DNA of 64,000 nt from Trichosporon coremiiforme (GCA_039545355.1 BCJJ01000010.1:1104889-1168888), one strand, 5' to 3'; counted from the stretch's first letter, positions 42,733 to 55,113 are shown. The notes: a model not told the origin generated them from the sequence alone. Numbers and translations: made by a program.

Positions 42733-44202
42733 GTCGAAGCGTTTGTTAAGTTCTTCAAGTCCGTGATCTCGATCTGTCGTTAACGTTAGCGTCTTATATA
42801 CGCATCTAGATCTCAGCCTGCCATCAGCTGCGAATGGCTTGACGCCCGCGACCGCATGCTCTCCGCTAGAATTCTGTTGCACTGACCCCAAACAATACCT
42901 CGATCGGGGTCGACGCCGAGCCCGTTGTTTGTCGACCCTCGCCTTTCTCGGCATGAGCCGCATGGAGCAGAAAAGTCAACAAGCACAAGTTGCGTCGTAC
43001 GAAAGTCCCGAGTGGGTGTGCCGACATCGCATCGGCGCGCATGCCGTAGCTTCCCGCACCGGACACTCGGATGCCGAAAGCTTAAAGTTCAGTTAGCCGT
43101 AATCGGTGCTCCTTCAGATTGGCACGCAGGTTCGGTGTTGCTCGATCATGGCATGTCAGTCGATGTCAACTCGGAAGGAGGCCAGGACGATTGAGGGGCC
43201 CTGGGCCCACTCCGAACCCGAGCGCACGCAGTCAGGCGATGCAGGCGGGAGGCGGAGAAGAACGAGGGTGTTCGCTCTGAGCCCGCCGAGGTTGCCGATT
43301 CTTTTCGGTTAGCAGCCCGAGAAGGCGGGGGGGAGCACATGGTGCACATCTGACAGGTGTGAGAGAACTGGCTGCCCCAGAGAACAAACAGATCGATAGA
43401 AGAAAATGGGCATGCGCCATTGTTTTATTGGGTTGACATGATTCGAAGGAATCAAGACGGTCGATAAGATTGCGCTGGGTTAAGGTCCATGACAGTGGTC
43501 CGTGCCTTGCACCGGTGCACTGGGACATGGGCCGAATGGGCCTGACAGCTGCCATGCGCCAAGGCTCAACGCTCGTCTGAAACCGCGCAGATCATAGCGT
43601 CATACCCACGAGGCTGCCAAACATGCATGCACGCAGAGGTCTACGCACGTGACTCCGAGTCGGAGAGGGATGAGGATGATCAGCATGGCGGTGCCGGAGT
43701 GGCCGTGCAAGATGCGGTGTGGAGGTGAGGCTGACGGTGCGGCATACCGAGCGGAGCAGAATGACACCGAGTTCCAGCCGAGCCAGCCGACGCTACCCGA
43801 CGATGCCGAGGCACTGCATTCCTCGAGTCATGTTCATGACTCTCACACTCATACACACAGCAAGCGGTGCATCGTGGCTGGGCTGGTGGTGGTCGACTTT
43901 AGAGGTGGATTCGGAGCCGGACGTTCTTGGCGGACTGCTGCGCGGCATGTTACCGGCTTCCTCGGATCTGGCGCTACATCACTCCGCTGCAGGGCCTGAG
44001 TACTCCGAGTCGAGACCACATGCACCGAACATTTAATAAGGACGAGCCAGCGGAGAACCTGAACGACACCTCAGCGCACTTGACCGCTTCCGAAGCCACC
44101 ACTGCCTCCCTCTGTCTCCGACGACCACCGTATTCCACATATTCCACAACTACATCGTCTCCGACCTCGATCGCATATATACCAACAGCAACGCGGAGCA
44201 AC
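42733..44202. other. Intergenic stretch between GH18 and the Pro/Ser-rich orphan
   Basis: About 1.5 kb between divergent genes. No supported gene. The GH18 side has the TATA box; the right end has a TCGCATATATACC TATA-like string about 30 bp before the next ATG. Open frames of 100-116 codons overlap on several phases and are discounted. Confidence 0.4.
42793..42800 (-). promoter_or_regulatory. TATA box of the GH18 gene
   Basis: TATATAAG on the minus strand, about 60 bp before the ATG at 42732. Confidence 0.6.
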
Positions 44203-44772
44203 ATGACTTCCAACGCTTCCGACACCAAGTCCCCACTCGAGCGCGGCGTCCGTGACCTGTTTAAACCCCCACTCGAACGCGAGTATCGCAACCTCATTTC
44301 CCAAGACAACATGACTCGTACCCTCAGCTCTCCCTCAGCTCCTCACGCAGCGTACGGCACCTCCTCTCCGCCCGCGCCTCACGCCCCGCATGCACCCTAC
44401 GGCGCCTCCTCGTCTCCGAGCTCCTCCCACACCACCCACACCACCGAGGTCGAATCCCTCGTCGGCCCCGCCCCGCCTCCGTACCGCGAGGACGGCAGCC
44501 TCGCCTTCCCCGAAAAGTCGTCCCTGGCTTCCCCGACTGCCTCTACTACCTCCCCGGTCGGACAGGAAGCGGAGGAGAGCGAAGTCATGAGGACGGACAA
44601 TCCCTGTGCCGCCATCGGACACGACCTCACACTGAGCAAGTGCCAGCGCCGCGCTAGGGTTGCGACCTTCATCATGTGTCCTGAGGTCTCGGCTTGGCTG
44701 ATGCTGAAGAAGAGGCCCTGCAAGCGGTGTGGCGAGAAGGTCAGGCCCAAGGACACCATCTTCCACCAATAA
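44203..44772 (+). CDS. Pro/Ser-rich orphan protein with C-terminal cysteines
   Basis: Single exon, 189 residues, ATG in AACATGACT context. The first 120 residues are low-complexity: two LER-type repeats (SPLERGVRDLFKPPLEREYRNL), then Ala-Pro-His-Tyr-Gly repeats (APHAAYG, APHAPHAPYG) and PPPYRED. The last 60 residues are more ordered: NPCAAIGHDLTLSKCQRR, then FIMCPEVSAWLMLKK and CKRCGEKVRPKD. Four to five cysteines could bind zinc, but the spacing matches no finger I know. A PPPY motif could bind WW domains (inference). Its stop codon lies in an ATA/AAT repeat, followed at once by more in-frame TAA codons. Confidence 0.55.
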   Translation: MTSNASDTKSPLERGVRDLFKPPLEREYRNLISQDNMTRTLSSPSAPHAAYGTSSPPAPHAPHAPYGASSSPSSSHTTHTTEVESLVGPAPPPYREDGSLAFPEKSSLASPTASTTSPVGQEAEESEVMRTDNPCAAIGHDLTLSKCQRRARVATFIMCPEVSAWLMLKKRPCKRCGEKVRPKDTIFHQ

Positions 44773-44800
44773 TAATAACAATAATAATAATAATAATAAT
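44769..44800. repeat. AAT microsatellite at the stop codon
   Basis: About ten AAT units with one ACA interruption, beginning at the last codons of the orphan gene, so TAA stops repeat in frame. Confidence 0.85.
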
Positions 44801-44989
44801 CCCACCGCGTTCCGCCCAGAGCACGACCAAACTTACTGTAGACCCCAAGCACACCACTGTATATTAGCCACAGACCCTAAGAACGCAGACATGTAAATCA
44901 GAAGAGCTAGAGTTGTAGCCGAGATATAACGGAAACCTATGCCATGCATTGCGTGTAGTGTACAACTTGATCTGATGTGCCCTAATGTT

Positions 44990-47900
44990 TCATGATGTCG
45001 CTGTGTCTACTGGATGCCACCATTCGGCACTCGCGTGTGCCGAGTTCTCCCCCTTCACATCGTGCGGGTTCACGTCCATGTCGAGGAAGCTCTGCGTTCC
45101 GAAGAGCGTTCGTGCGGCCGCGAGGATCTGTCGTTAGCTCGATTCTCAATGCACAGCTCACCTCATCAATACAGTTGATCGCCTCGGTCAGCGCCTCGTT
45201 CTCTGCCATGGCGTACAGCACGCCCAGCTCGGCATGATACGCCTGCTGCTGACCGCCCGCCGAGTCCTCCATGTCGTCCGTACTGTCGCGCATGCGCCTG
45301 TGCTTCTCCCTCGCGCGCATCTGGCGCACCTCCCGCGCGTAGTCGTCTGTCGTCTCCATCACTTCGCTGAGCGGGTTGCGAGGGCTGGGGAAGACTTGAG
45401 GTAAAGGTGAGCGCGAGCGGAACGCTTGGCCGCACGCCCAGAGGTTGACCAAGATCGCGCTGACGAGCTCACGCCGGATGGGGAGCACGTCGAGCACGGC
45501 CGCCTTGCGCGGCAACGAGAAACGGAGCGTGCGGACCTCGCCGAATGTCTCTATCAGACGCTCAAGCAGGTCAACGATCTCGCCGTACAACCGTGTCGGA
45601 CGAGGGAGAAGACTGATCTCGCGCTGCTGAACGCTCTGCAGCGTCCGACAGCGCGCTATGTTTGCCCGAGCGCGGCGCTCGAGCACGCGGTACTGCTTGC
45701 TGTTCGCATTGTACACGGGCGTCGGGCGCAGGAGGTCGCGACTCATGCGCAGGTAGTAGTCCGTGATGTTCGTCATCGTGTCGCCGACCGCCGAGAAGTA
45801 CTGCACGCGCGCGTGAATGGGCCACAACCACGAGCCGATCAGGATCGCGGCCGCAATGCCGATCACAATGTCCACGAAGCGCATCCACGACAGCTCAAAG
45901 ATGTCCTGTCCCTCGTCGAGGTTCAGATACTCCATGAACAGCAGCGGCGCGAGCGTGATCGCGTACACGATCATCATGGGCGCGAAGTGCGTGAAGCACA
46001 CGCCGTAGCTGATCGGGACCGCGAAGAAGGTGCCCAGCGTCACGAGGCCGTACGCGTTCTTGTGCGCTATGAGCACACAAACATAGCCTGTGACACAGCC
46101 CAGGAATGTCCCACACATTCGGTAGAAGCCAATGCGCAACGTCGCGCCGGTCGTCACCTCGATCACGTACATGAAGCTGACGACCATCCACGGCCCACGC
46201 GAGCGGTCGTACCACATCCTTCCGGCCTGGCCAGGGGGCATTAGCCCGGGGATGGAGAGGAGGCAGATGCCGACCGTCTGCTTCACGGCGAAATGGACGT
46301 GGCGCGAGTGCTTCATACCGTAGAAGAGCTTGCTGAGCCAGACGCGCGCCATGACAACAGCGTGGCGGTCCCATATCAGGCGCCACGCGTTCGCAATTCG
46401 CTGGCCCAGAGACCCCTCCCGCGCGTGCAAGTGCAGCTCGCGCTTCTCGTGCAGCAGCTTGTGGACGTAGTCGAGGTCCTCCTCGCGCGGCGCGTCCTGC
46501 GCGTCATCCTGCGGCGGAACCGACACGCGCTCAATCGACGGCATCGCCGCATGCGGCGCGACTGGAGACCACGGCCACGGTATCGGGGGAAAGTACCAGC
46601 GCTTCTTGCCCGAGCTCTGTTCCAGCTCCTCTGCCTTGTTCAGTAGCTCGCGCGTGTCCTTCGCCAGGTCGAGGAGCGCAATCATGTAAAACGCGATCCG
46701 GAAGCGGTCCTCGTCGTCCAGCCAGTCCGTCTCAATGAGCTCGTCTTCGAACGTGATCGCCCGTGCCGAGAGGTGCGAGTCCGACGTGGTACGCGCCAGG
46801 CCGTCTGCACCGTAGATCGTGTCCACGATGCCACCTAGTCGCTTCTGCAGGTCTAGGAGTGCCCTATCCAGCTGGGACTTAAGCCCTGGAACGTGCACGG
46901 CGTCCTTCGGCGCCTGGTCGCCCTGCCAGTCGCACGCGATCGCAACCAAATTGCCAGTGCCGTAGAGAGCGGCGGTAATCGTGTCCGTCAGCGACAGGCA
47001 GGCCTGCTTCAGACGGAAGCGAGCGTTGTCTCGACCGGGCGAGTCGGGTCGGATGACTTCGGTGCGTATGGATCCGCGAATCGATCCGTCAACTGAACGC
47101 TGCCCGCCTCGGATCTCGGTAAGGCGGTTTAGCTCCAGAGACAGCTGACTGGGCGACGCCACGATCACTGCGCCCTCGCCAGCACTCGCCAAGCTGTGCC
47201 TGCTCAAGCTTCGGCGAGGAGTTCTGCCCATCGGCGAATGGTTTGCGCTACGGTGGAACAGTGGGGAGGCGTACGTTCGCTCCAGAGCCGCGCGGATTCG
47301 GTCGCCAGGAACATGTCCGGTTGGGCCCAGCAACGGGTTTCGCTGTAGTCGCGCCAGAAGGCGGATAACCGGTGTGAGCGCCTTGGGGTGGTGTCGGGCG
47401 TGGACGATGTCGAGCGAGTAGTCCTTGTGCGTTTGCTGAATATCCCTGATCTGGGAGCGAAGCTGCTTGGCGAGTTCCTGCTGCTTGACCCTTGCCGATG
47501 GATCTACCAGACCGGGGACGCCCCGGACGCCTGCTTCCTCGTCTCTGGGAGAAGATGGCGAAGAGCCGTCCGTGCCGATCTCCGAATGGAGAATCGTGTC
47601 CAGCGATGTTGGCAATAATTGGCACGTCGTGTCTACCGCTTTCATGAAGTGTGAGGCGAGAGCGGGGAAGCTGGAATGCTCGGCGAAAATGATGCCACAC
47701 GCGGTCGCAATTCCATAAGCAAAGAGGAATGTGAAGAACTGATCCGTGAACATGTACGACTGGTACTGCGATGATCAGCAAGCTTGTTACGACGAAAGTC
47801 TTACATGCACAATGCCTTGGTTCGTTGTCAGAAGGAAGATCGGGAAGAACATTGCTGCGCGAGATGCCACGTTGAGCCGGGGCACTCGCGAACGCAGGAA

Positions 47901-48517
47901 GCCGACTGAGGTCAGTCACCGATTCGGCAGAACATACTCACAGAATAGAGACAGTGTGGCTAGACCGACGCCTAAGATCGCACGGGGCGTCGCCGTGTCC
48001 GCACCATATGTCCGCCCGCAATATGCGGCAATGGCCAAGGTCGCCTGAGCCCAGGAAAGGCCCGCCAACGCCCCGACTAAGCTTACAGCTGCATGTTAGA
48101 TTGGACCTCTCCCAGGAAGCGCAGCTCACTGTTCAGCTCAACAATCTGGCTCACCCGTCCTTTCGGGAAGAAGAACAGCGCTAGGCTCGAAGTGATATGA
48201 AACGCGTACCTGTACCTGTTAGTCACGGCGGTGCTTCACGTGCCACCCTCGCCACAGCCGTAGCAGAGTGCACAGGCGTTCTTGCCACTGTGCCCGTGGA
48301 GCACTCACAGTCCGCATAGCTTGTTGATCGGATGAATGACGGTGAACAGGAAGGTCAAAAACGCCGCTATAACTGGGGTGACCAGGACTCGCGCCTTGAC
48401 AGCCCAGGGAGGAAGCCTCGCCGCCAGTGAAAGTCTCCATGGCTTTTTGACCCCAGTCGGCGATGGGTTGGACGATGCCTCGCGAGACTTCCCCCGGTTG
48501 GCCGACCCTGTGGCCAT
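44990..48517 (-). CDS. FUSC/BRE4-like multi-pass membrane protein
   Basis: About 1090 residues in six exons. N-terminal exons carry TM helices (VLVTPVIAAFLTFLF, YAFHITSSLALFFF, GALAGLSWAQATLAIAA), each joined through introns of roughly 40-70 nt. The main exon (about 47765-45163) starts YQSYMFTDQFFTFLFAYG and holds a cytosolic stretch (to about 560) and a second helix bundle (MVVSFMYVIEVTTGATLRI, FLGCVTGYVCVLIA, FVDIVIGIAAAILIGSWLW). The tail LVNLWACGQAFRSRSPLPQVFPSPR is typical of fungal brefeldin-sensitivity proteins. A 35-nt intron near 45160 replaces the long readthrough C-terminus with ARTLFGTQSFLDMD and ends at 44990. FUSC relatives export organic acids or aromatic compounds; the substrate here is unknown. 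Confidence 0.75.
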
Positions 48518-48828
48518 GGTGAGCTGAGCTGGCGATACCGAATGAGGTTTCGAGGTGATCGTGGTGCGTTAATGTACGAAGTTGAGATGGAGCAAGTCGA
48601 CTCGCTCCATGCTGAAGGAGGTCGGTAATCTCCGGACAGGCCGTTCGGAAGGCCCGGTGAGCCGTGATACTATTGATAAGTATAAGACGGTCACGGTCAG
48701 CCTCAGTCAATATTTTGGTCCCGCCCCGCCGGCAAAGGCACATGACGAGAAAGAAGTCTGATAGAGATCCAGCCAACTGCTGATAGCGTTCGACCTCCGA
48801 CCTCATCATCGCACTCGCACCAGCCGCC
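48518..48828. promoter_or_regulatory. Bidirectional promoter, FUSC gene and MTHFR
   Basis: 311 bp between divergent starts. No TATA box; CGGTCACGGTCAGCCTCAGTC near 48690 is the only notable string. Confidence 0.35.
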
Positions 48829-50700
48829 ATGACGCATCTCACGGCTCTCATCGAGTCGCAGAAGGGCCCCGTCCACACCTACGAGTTCTTCCCCCCTCGG
48901 ACCGAGCAGGGTTTCACCAACCTTCTCGACCGTATCCGCCGCTTGACCCTCCCGCCGCTCCGACCCCCAGTCGCCGTGTCCGTGACATGGGGCGCCGGCG
49001 GCAGCACCTCGGACCGCTCCCTGGAACTGGCTGACGCCATCACCAAGATGGGTGTCGAGGTCATCCTCCACCTGACCTGCACGAACATGCCTAAGGAGAA
49101 GGTGGATACCGCCCTTGCTGTAAGTTACTCCAGCAAGATGCATAACTGACGACAGCGCGCCAAGGAGCTCGGCATCACGAACATCCTGGCACTCCGCGGT
49201 GACGCTCCTCGTAGTGACGAGTACGCGACCGACGCCGATGCCAACATGGACGAGTTCCAGCACGCCGACGACCTCGTCCGCTACATCCGCAAGCAGTACG
49301 GCGACTACTTCTGTATCGGCGTGGCAGGCTACCCCACTCCCCACCCCGACTCTCTCGACGCCGACGACGACCTCAAGTGGCTGAAGGAGAAGTGCGACGC
49401 CGGAGCCGACTACATCATCACGCAGCTGTTCTACGACGTGCCGGCGTTTGCCGACTGGGTGCAGCGTTGCCGTCAGGCTGGCATCGCGCAACCCATCGTC
49501 CCGGGTATCATGCCGATCCAGAGCTACTCGTCGTTCCGCCGCCTGATCAACCTCACGAAGTGCTCCGTGCCCGACTACATCATGCAGGAGCTCGAGCCGA
49601 TCAAGACGAACGACGCTGCTGTGAAGCAGTACGGCACCTCGCTCGCGACCGAGATGGTCAAGAAACTGATGACGTCGAAGCTTGTTCCAGGCGTGCACTT
49701 CTGCACCCTGAACCTGGAGAAGTCGGTGCGGACGATTCTGGAGAACCTGCAATGGAACTCGAAGAAGGTGCACGACTCGATCCACTCGTCGCCCGTGAGC
49801 CGGCACAACCAGCTGATCAGCGAGGAGGCGCTTGAGATGGACGACGGCGAGGAGCGCGTGCCGCTCGCCGTGTCGGCGGCCGACGTTGCTCAGTGGGTTA
49901 AGAACACGCGCGAGCACACTGCCGTCGGCGGCGAGCCGAGCTGGGACGAGTTCCCGAACGGACGTTTCACAGACGTGCGCTCACCCGCCTACGGTGAGAT
50001 TGACGGGTGGGGCAATGGACTCAAGATCACGCCCGCGCAGGCGCTCAAGGAGTGGGGCACACCGGCCACGTTCGAAGACCTCTCGGACATGTTCACGCGG
50101 TATCTGCGCAGCGACCCGGGTACGCCGACAACGCCGTTCTGCGACATGCCACTGTCGCCCGAGTCGCAGACGATCCTTGACTCGCTCATCGCTCTCAACG
50201 CCCCGAACAAGCGGTACTGGACCGTCGGTTCGCAACCGGCCGTTGATGCCGCGCGCTCCGAGGATCCGGTACACGGCTGGGGCCCGCCGGGCGGGTACGT
50301 CTTCCAAAAGGCTTACGTCGAGTTCTTCGTACCAAAGTCCGAGGTCGAGCGGCTCGAGAAGAAGCTCGCGGGCGAGAAGCCCGCCCTGTTCAGCATGTAC
50401 GCCGCCAACCGGCAGGGCGACACGGCCGGCAACACGGACAAGGAGAGCGTCAACGCTGTGACGTGGGCTGCGTTCCCGGGGCAGGAGATCGTGCAGTCGA
50501 CCATCATCGAGGAGCTTTCCTTCCTCGCATGGAAGGAGGAGGCGTTCGAGATCTGGGACGAGTGGGCGCACCTGTACCCGCGCAACTCGCCTGCGCGCAA
50601 GCTCATCGATAATGTCAGCGACGAGTGGTGGCTCGTCTGCCTGATCCACCACAACTACAAGGACACGGAGGGGCTGTGGCGCTTCCTCCTTGAGAACTAA
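48829..50700 (+). CDS. Methylenetetrahydrofolate reductase
   Basis: Reduces 5,10-methylenetetrahydrofolate to 5-methyltetrahydrofolate for methionine synthesis. Two exons, 48829-49119 and 49156-50700, with a 36-nt intron; 611 residues. The FAD barrel (1-300) has HTYEFFPPRTEQG with the catalytic Glu, VSVTWGAGGST, HLTCTNMPKEKV, LRGDAPR and ITQLFYD. After a linker, the C-terminal regulatory domain (from about 330) binds SAM in animal enzymes; it has FNAVTW-like NAVTWAAFPGQEIVQSTI and LWRFLLEN at the end. Yeasts have two paralogues (Met12, Met13); this copy is not assigned to either. Supplies methyl groups that feed SAM-dependent enzymes such as DNMT5, but that is a general pathway link only. Confidence 0.97.
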
Positions 50701-50802
50701 ACTAGACCATACACCGCTTGTAACATTATGCACATCACGTCGAAACATTGAGCCCATGCTATAATGCTGCATCTATAGTAGTCGTAGTAGTACAAAACAG
50801 TT

Positions 50803-51360
50803 TTACTCGTCGTCGCTGTCCTCCCTCGTCGCGTCATCGTTCTCGCGCTGCGCCGCCGAAATGCCGGCCAGCAGATCCGGCCCGTCGTCGCCCTTGCGCT
50901 GCGCCTGCAGCCGCTGGCGGAAGATGGTCGCAACCGCCTCATTCGTCCGGCGCTCGAGCTTGCCCATCCGTCGGCTCATGTCCCGCTTCAGGTCGGCGTT
51001 CACGCGCTGCGGCTGGATGTTGAACAGGTCCTGATGGGTTAGCGAAAGAAACATGAACCCACTTACCAATTCCTCAGCCCGACGCGCCTCGTCCTCGGCA
51101 ACAATCTCCTCCGCGAGCCCCTCGACGGCCTTCTCAACAGTGTCCTCGCCGCTCTCTCCGGGCTCGCGCAGGCGAAGCGTCCGTGTCTCGGGGTCGTAAT
51201 TGCGAAGCTTGATCGTGAAATGCGTATTTCTGTCTGTCAGTTGGTGAGAGGCCGTCGCAACTTACCCCGTCTCGCCCTTGTCGTGTGCCTCCTTCCGCTT
51301 CCGCAGCTCGATAAGCCGCTCGCGACGCACCGCGTTCGTGGCAGCGAGCGTCGTGTCCAT
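50803..51360 (-). CDS. CWF18: Splicing factor Cwf18/CCDC12
   Basis: Component of the activated spliceosome (NTC-related). Three exons give about 161 residues: [21 protein letters not shown], then [18 protein letters not shown] and [15 protein letters not shown], then [20 protein letters not shown] and [18 protein letters not shown]. This is the family layout: an N-terminal helix, LRNYxP, and the DLKRD...KLxxRT helix. The acidic end DSDDE is common. It shares a 176-bp promoter with DPH1. Confidence 0.88.
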
Positions 51361-51536
51361 GGTGGATGGATGGAAGGAAGCCTGCTGCTGTCAATATCAG
51401 GCTTCATTTGTGTTGCAGTTCAGGAACGGCGACCGTGGGAGAGTCAGTCGCCACCCCCGGCTTGAATCAGCAAAAGTTGGATTCGTCCGGCAATCGGTCA
51501 TCTACCACCCACCCACGTCCACACACTTGCGCGACC
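51361..51536. promoter_or_regulatory. Bidirectional promoter, CWF18 and DPH1
   Basis: 176 bp between divergent starts; CACCCACCCACG near 51508. No TATA box. Confidence 0.35.
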
Positions 51537-53188
51537 ATGTCGACCGTCCCGGAGCAATCTCCAGCGCCCGCTGCGCCGACAGAGGGGGTCGAGAAGCCGA
51601 AACCCCGCCGCCGGTTCGTGGGCAAGACTCCCGGCTCGGCGGCGCGCACGGCCCCGCGCCGTGTTGCAAACCAGGTGCCGGACGAAATCCTCAACGACCC
51701 CGCGCTGAAGGAGGCGATGGCGGCGCTCCCGGCCAACTACAACTTTGAGATTCCCAAGACGATTCACCACGTCCGACGTGAAGGCGTCAAGACCGTCGCG
51801 CTCCAGATGCCCGAGGGACTGATGATGTACGGATGCGCTATCGCTGATATCGTCGAGAGGTGAGCTACCGCGTTGCTTCGGTGTAAACTCGGAGCTGACG
51901 GACAGGTTCACGGGAGCGCAGCCTCTGCTCCTTGCAGACGTGACGTACGGCGCGTGTTGTATTGATGACTTCACCGCGCGCGAGATGGGAGCGGAGATGA
52001 TCGTACACTACGGTCACTCGTGCCTCAGTGAGTACAGCTCACAGGCAGCCACAACGTAGCTGACGCCCAGTTCCCGTGAACCAGACGAGCATCAAGACGT
52101 TGTACATCTTCGTCGAAATTGCGATCGACTCGCCGCACCTTGCGCTTTCCGTGCGACGGAACTTCCCCAGCGACCGGGAGGCGTTCCGGCGTTCCGTGCT
52201 CGGTGCCGGTCCCGCCGAGCCGGGAGCCAAGGTCGACATCGCGCTCGAGGCGGAGGAGGAGAAGAAGCTCTCGGAGGGCACTGCCGCCGAGGGCGAGACA
52301 CCAACTCGCCTAGCTTTGGTCGGCACGATCCAATTCGTCGCGGCCGTGCAGGCGCTTAGGGATGATCTGGAGCAGGCCATGCCCCCGCTGGATGAGCAGG
52401 CGGACGCGGAGGGTGCCGACGACGCGCTCGCGAAGGTGCGGAAGGGAGAGATAGGTGTCTGGCGGGGGAAGTACGACGTGACGATTCCGCAAGTCCGCCC
52501 CTTGTCTCCGGGAGAGATTCTGGGCTGCACGGCGCCGCGGCTGCCCCCCGACGTCGACGCGCTCATCTACGTCGGCGACGGGCGCTTTCACCTCGAGTCG
52601 ATTATGATCGCGAACCCCTCCGTCCCCGCGTTCAGGTTCGACCCGTACTCGAAGAAGTTCACGCGCGAGGTGTACGAGCACAAGGAGATGCGCGCCATTC
52701 GCGGGGATGCGGTGCGTAACGCGCGCCGAAACCTCGTCGAGCGCGGAGCCGACTCTTGGGCCATCCTTCTCGGCACGCTCGGACGACAGGGGTCACTCAG
52801 CGTTCTCAAGACCGTGCAGGGATCCCTGCCGCCGGGGACTGATGCGCTGCCTCCGCTCCTGATCCTGCTGTCCGAGCTCAGCCCCGCGAAGCTGGCGCTG
52901 TTCTCGAAGGACGAGATTTCGACCTTCGTGCAGACCTCGTGTCCGCGTCTCAGCATCGATTGGGGATACGCCTTCTCCCGCCCCTTGCTGAGCAGCTACG
53001 AGGCCAGCGTTGCTGCTGGCAGGATACAGGGCTGGGAAGGGACAGAGGTTGACGGCAAGAAGGGTGCAGGCGATTACCCGATGGACTTCTACGCCGACGG
53101 CTCTCTCGGCCCGTGGACGCCGCGACACCGACCCCCGCGCCCGCCGCGCGAACCCCGCCCGCCCCGCATGACCAAGGTCGCTACATAG
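51537..53188 (+). CDS. DPH1: Diphthamide synthase subunit Dph1
   Basis: With Dph2 forms the radical-SAM-like enzyme that transfers the 3-amino-3-carboxypropyl group to His of elongation factor 2. Exons 51537-51859, 51906-52027 and 52071-53188 give 520 residues. The three iron-sulfur cysteine regions are present: [19 protein letters not shown] (joined over intron 2) and [11 protein letters not shown]. Also [22 protein letters not shown] and [11 protein letters not shown] 60-residue Glu/Ala-rich insert lies about 190-250. The first 70 residues are Pro/Lys-rich. The extreme C-terminus is a Pro/Arg tract ([15 protein letters not shown]). Diphthamide is the residue ADP-ribosylated by diphtheria toxin, which is why the pathway is well known. 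Confidence 0.94.
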
Positions 53189-53231
53189 AGTATGAGTATA
53201 CATGTATCTTATCTAGCCGTACAACATGAGT

Positions 53232-54640
53232 CTAGGCGAACTCCTCGTCCTCCTCGGGCGAGACCATGTCGTTGAGGCAGTGCACGAACGGTGCCATGAC
53301 CTGCACAGTCTCCTTGAGCCGGTCGACGAAGTGCGGGTCGGTTACTTCCTCGTCTGAGAACCTGGTTGTCAGCTGAGCGGGAGCTTCCCAGCTTACCTTC
53401 TGACGGCCGTCAAGCTGCGCAAGCGGAGGAGGTCAATGTCCTTGTGCGTCTTGTCGATGCCCTTTGGTGCGGTTTTCAACTCGTCATTCTGGCCATACAC
53501 ATTCTGTCTCTTGCCCTTCGGGTGGGGTTTCGCTGGACCGAACATGGCCACAAACTCGGGGCGCTCGATCGCATTGCGCAGCTGCTGGGGGTTGGACAGG
53601 ATGCGCCGCCGGATATTGGCCAGCACCTCTCTCTGGGGCTGCCACACGCCGCACGCCATCACCGTGTGTCCCCCGGGCTCGATGTAGAGGTGGTAGCCTG
53701 CCCAGATACCTTTGCGCCCAGAGCGCGAGTACGACAGGCCAAAGTGCGACTTATACGGCGACTTGTCGCTCGAAAACCGCACATCACGATAGATTCGATA
53801 CTGATGTCAGCTATGAGATGATGAAGGAGATAGCTCACGCAGATATCCTTAGACGGCAGCACGGGCAGCTCGTCGTCCGCCTCGTTGAACTTGATCTGCA
53901 TCACTTGCACGAAATCGTGCCACTCCTTCTCGGCCTGCCGGAACGTCGGCTCGTGTGACTTGAACCACTCCCGCGTGTTGTACTTCGGATACTGGAGGTG
54001 CGTCAAGAAATCGAGCGTGTTGTGCGAAATCTGCCCGGGTGGCACTGCAAGTCAGCTCACGGTCCAGGGCGCACAGCTTTCGTCACCCACCTTGTCCAGT
54101 CTTCGGCGCCGGGTAGACCTTGATACGGGCAACAATCTTTTGTCCCGGCTCGAGCTCAATGTCGTCCTCGTCGTCATCCTCCTCCTCTTCAGCAGCCTTC
54201 TTCCGCCTCTTCGCGGCAGGGGCCTTTGCACCTGCACCGCGTTTCCGTCCAGCTTTCGGCGTCGCGTCGAGATCTTCGCTCGCAACCGACTCGATGTCAT
54301 CCTCGGCCTCCTGTTCGGATGCACTAGGCTCAAAAGCGTCGCTCTCTCCGTCGGCCTCCTCCGATGCCTCGGACGCATTGTCCTCCTCGTCGTCCTCGTC
54401 TGAGGAGGATTCTGATTCACTGTCCTCGTCAGACGTCAGCCCTGTGGGCTCGTGCGCGTCGCCATTGTCCGCGCGCGGTGTTGCTCGACGCCCCTTGGCC
54501 CCCTTGGTTCCCCCCTTGGTGGCGTTCGAGGTGGTACGTGCGTTCCGCTTGGGTGTCTGGGCCGCGGCCGCGCCGCCCCTGCCCGCCTCGCTCTCGTTCT
54601 GCTTGGGAGGCCCCCGCCTCAGCGAATTGCGATACGGCAT
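53232..54640 (-). CDS. DUF2461 (TIGR02453) family protein
   Basis: Four exons, about 430 residues, TAG at 53234-53232. The first 185 residues are disordered and very acidic (DEDSESESSSDEDDEEDN, EEEEDDDEDDIELEPGQ) with a KRRKK stretch, suggesting a nuclear or nucleolar protein. The DUF2461 domain follows: FLTHLQYPKYNTREWFKSH, then YRIYRDVRFSSDKSPYKSHFG, a join-dependent motif that is the family hallmark, then AGYHLYIEPGGHTVMACGVWQP and LRNAIERPEF. A family of this name occurs in bacteria and fungi without an agreed function. The long acidic head is a fungal addition. Confidence 0.85.
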
Positions 54641-55113
54641 ACTCCCAACTCGAGGACGTGCGTATCGTGCTTGTTTGCGGTCTAGTGAGCCAGCGAGAGT
54701 CGGCGAGCGTTGGGGTGGGGGTCGCGGTTTGGGCGAGGCAAGGTCGAGTTTGGGCAGAATCTGGTCGCCGTCTATTTTAGTCTATCCTTGCTTCTTGCTG
54801 TTGTCCTTTCCCACTTTCAACTTTCTTTCGCTACCCAAATATACCAAGAGGTCGTCCGGCCAGCCGTACTTGCGCTTGCGATCGTGAGCGGAGAGTGGAG
54901 TAAGTGTTGTGGTGAACACAGGAACTATCGGGCGCGACGCGCCGATTCATGACTTCATCTGCGGTGCCTTGCTTCCTTCACCCTGGACAACTCTCCCACG
55001 GCCACCCCCGCTAGACAAACCGCAGCGGCGGCGTCAGGTGCGTCATGGACCACTGGATTCGGGCTCCGCGACATCGCATCCACCTCGACAACAACCATCC
55101 GAGCACGCTCACC
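54641..55113. promoter_or_regulatory. Bidirectional promoter, DUF2461 gene and GTR1
   Basis: 473 bp; T/C-rich centre (TTGCTGTTGTCCTTTCCCACTTTC near 54795). No gene or TATA box. Confidence 0.35.

Noticed and set aside
48703..49917. 404-codon antisense frame under MTHFR
   Set aside because: Shadow of a high-GC3 gene; composition Val/Leu/Arg-rich without motifs.
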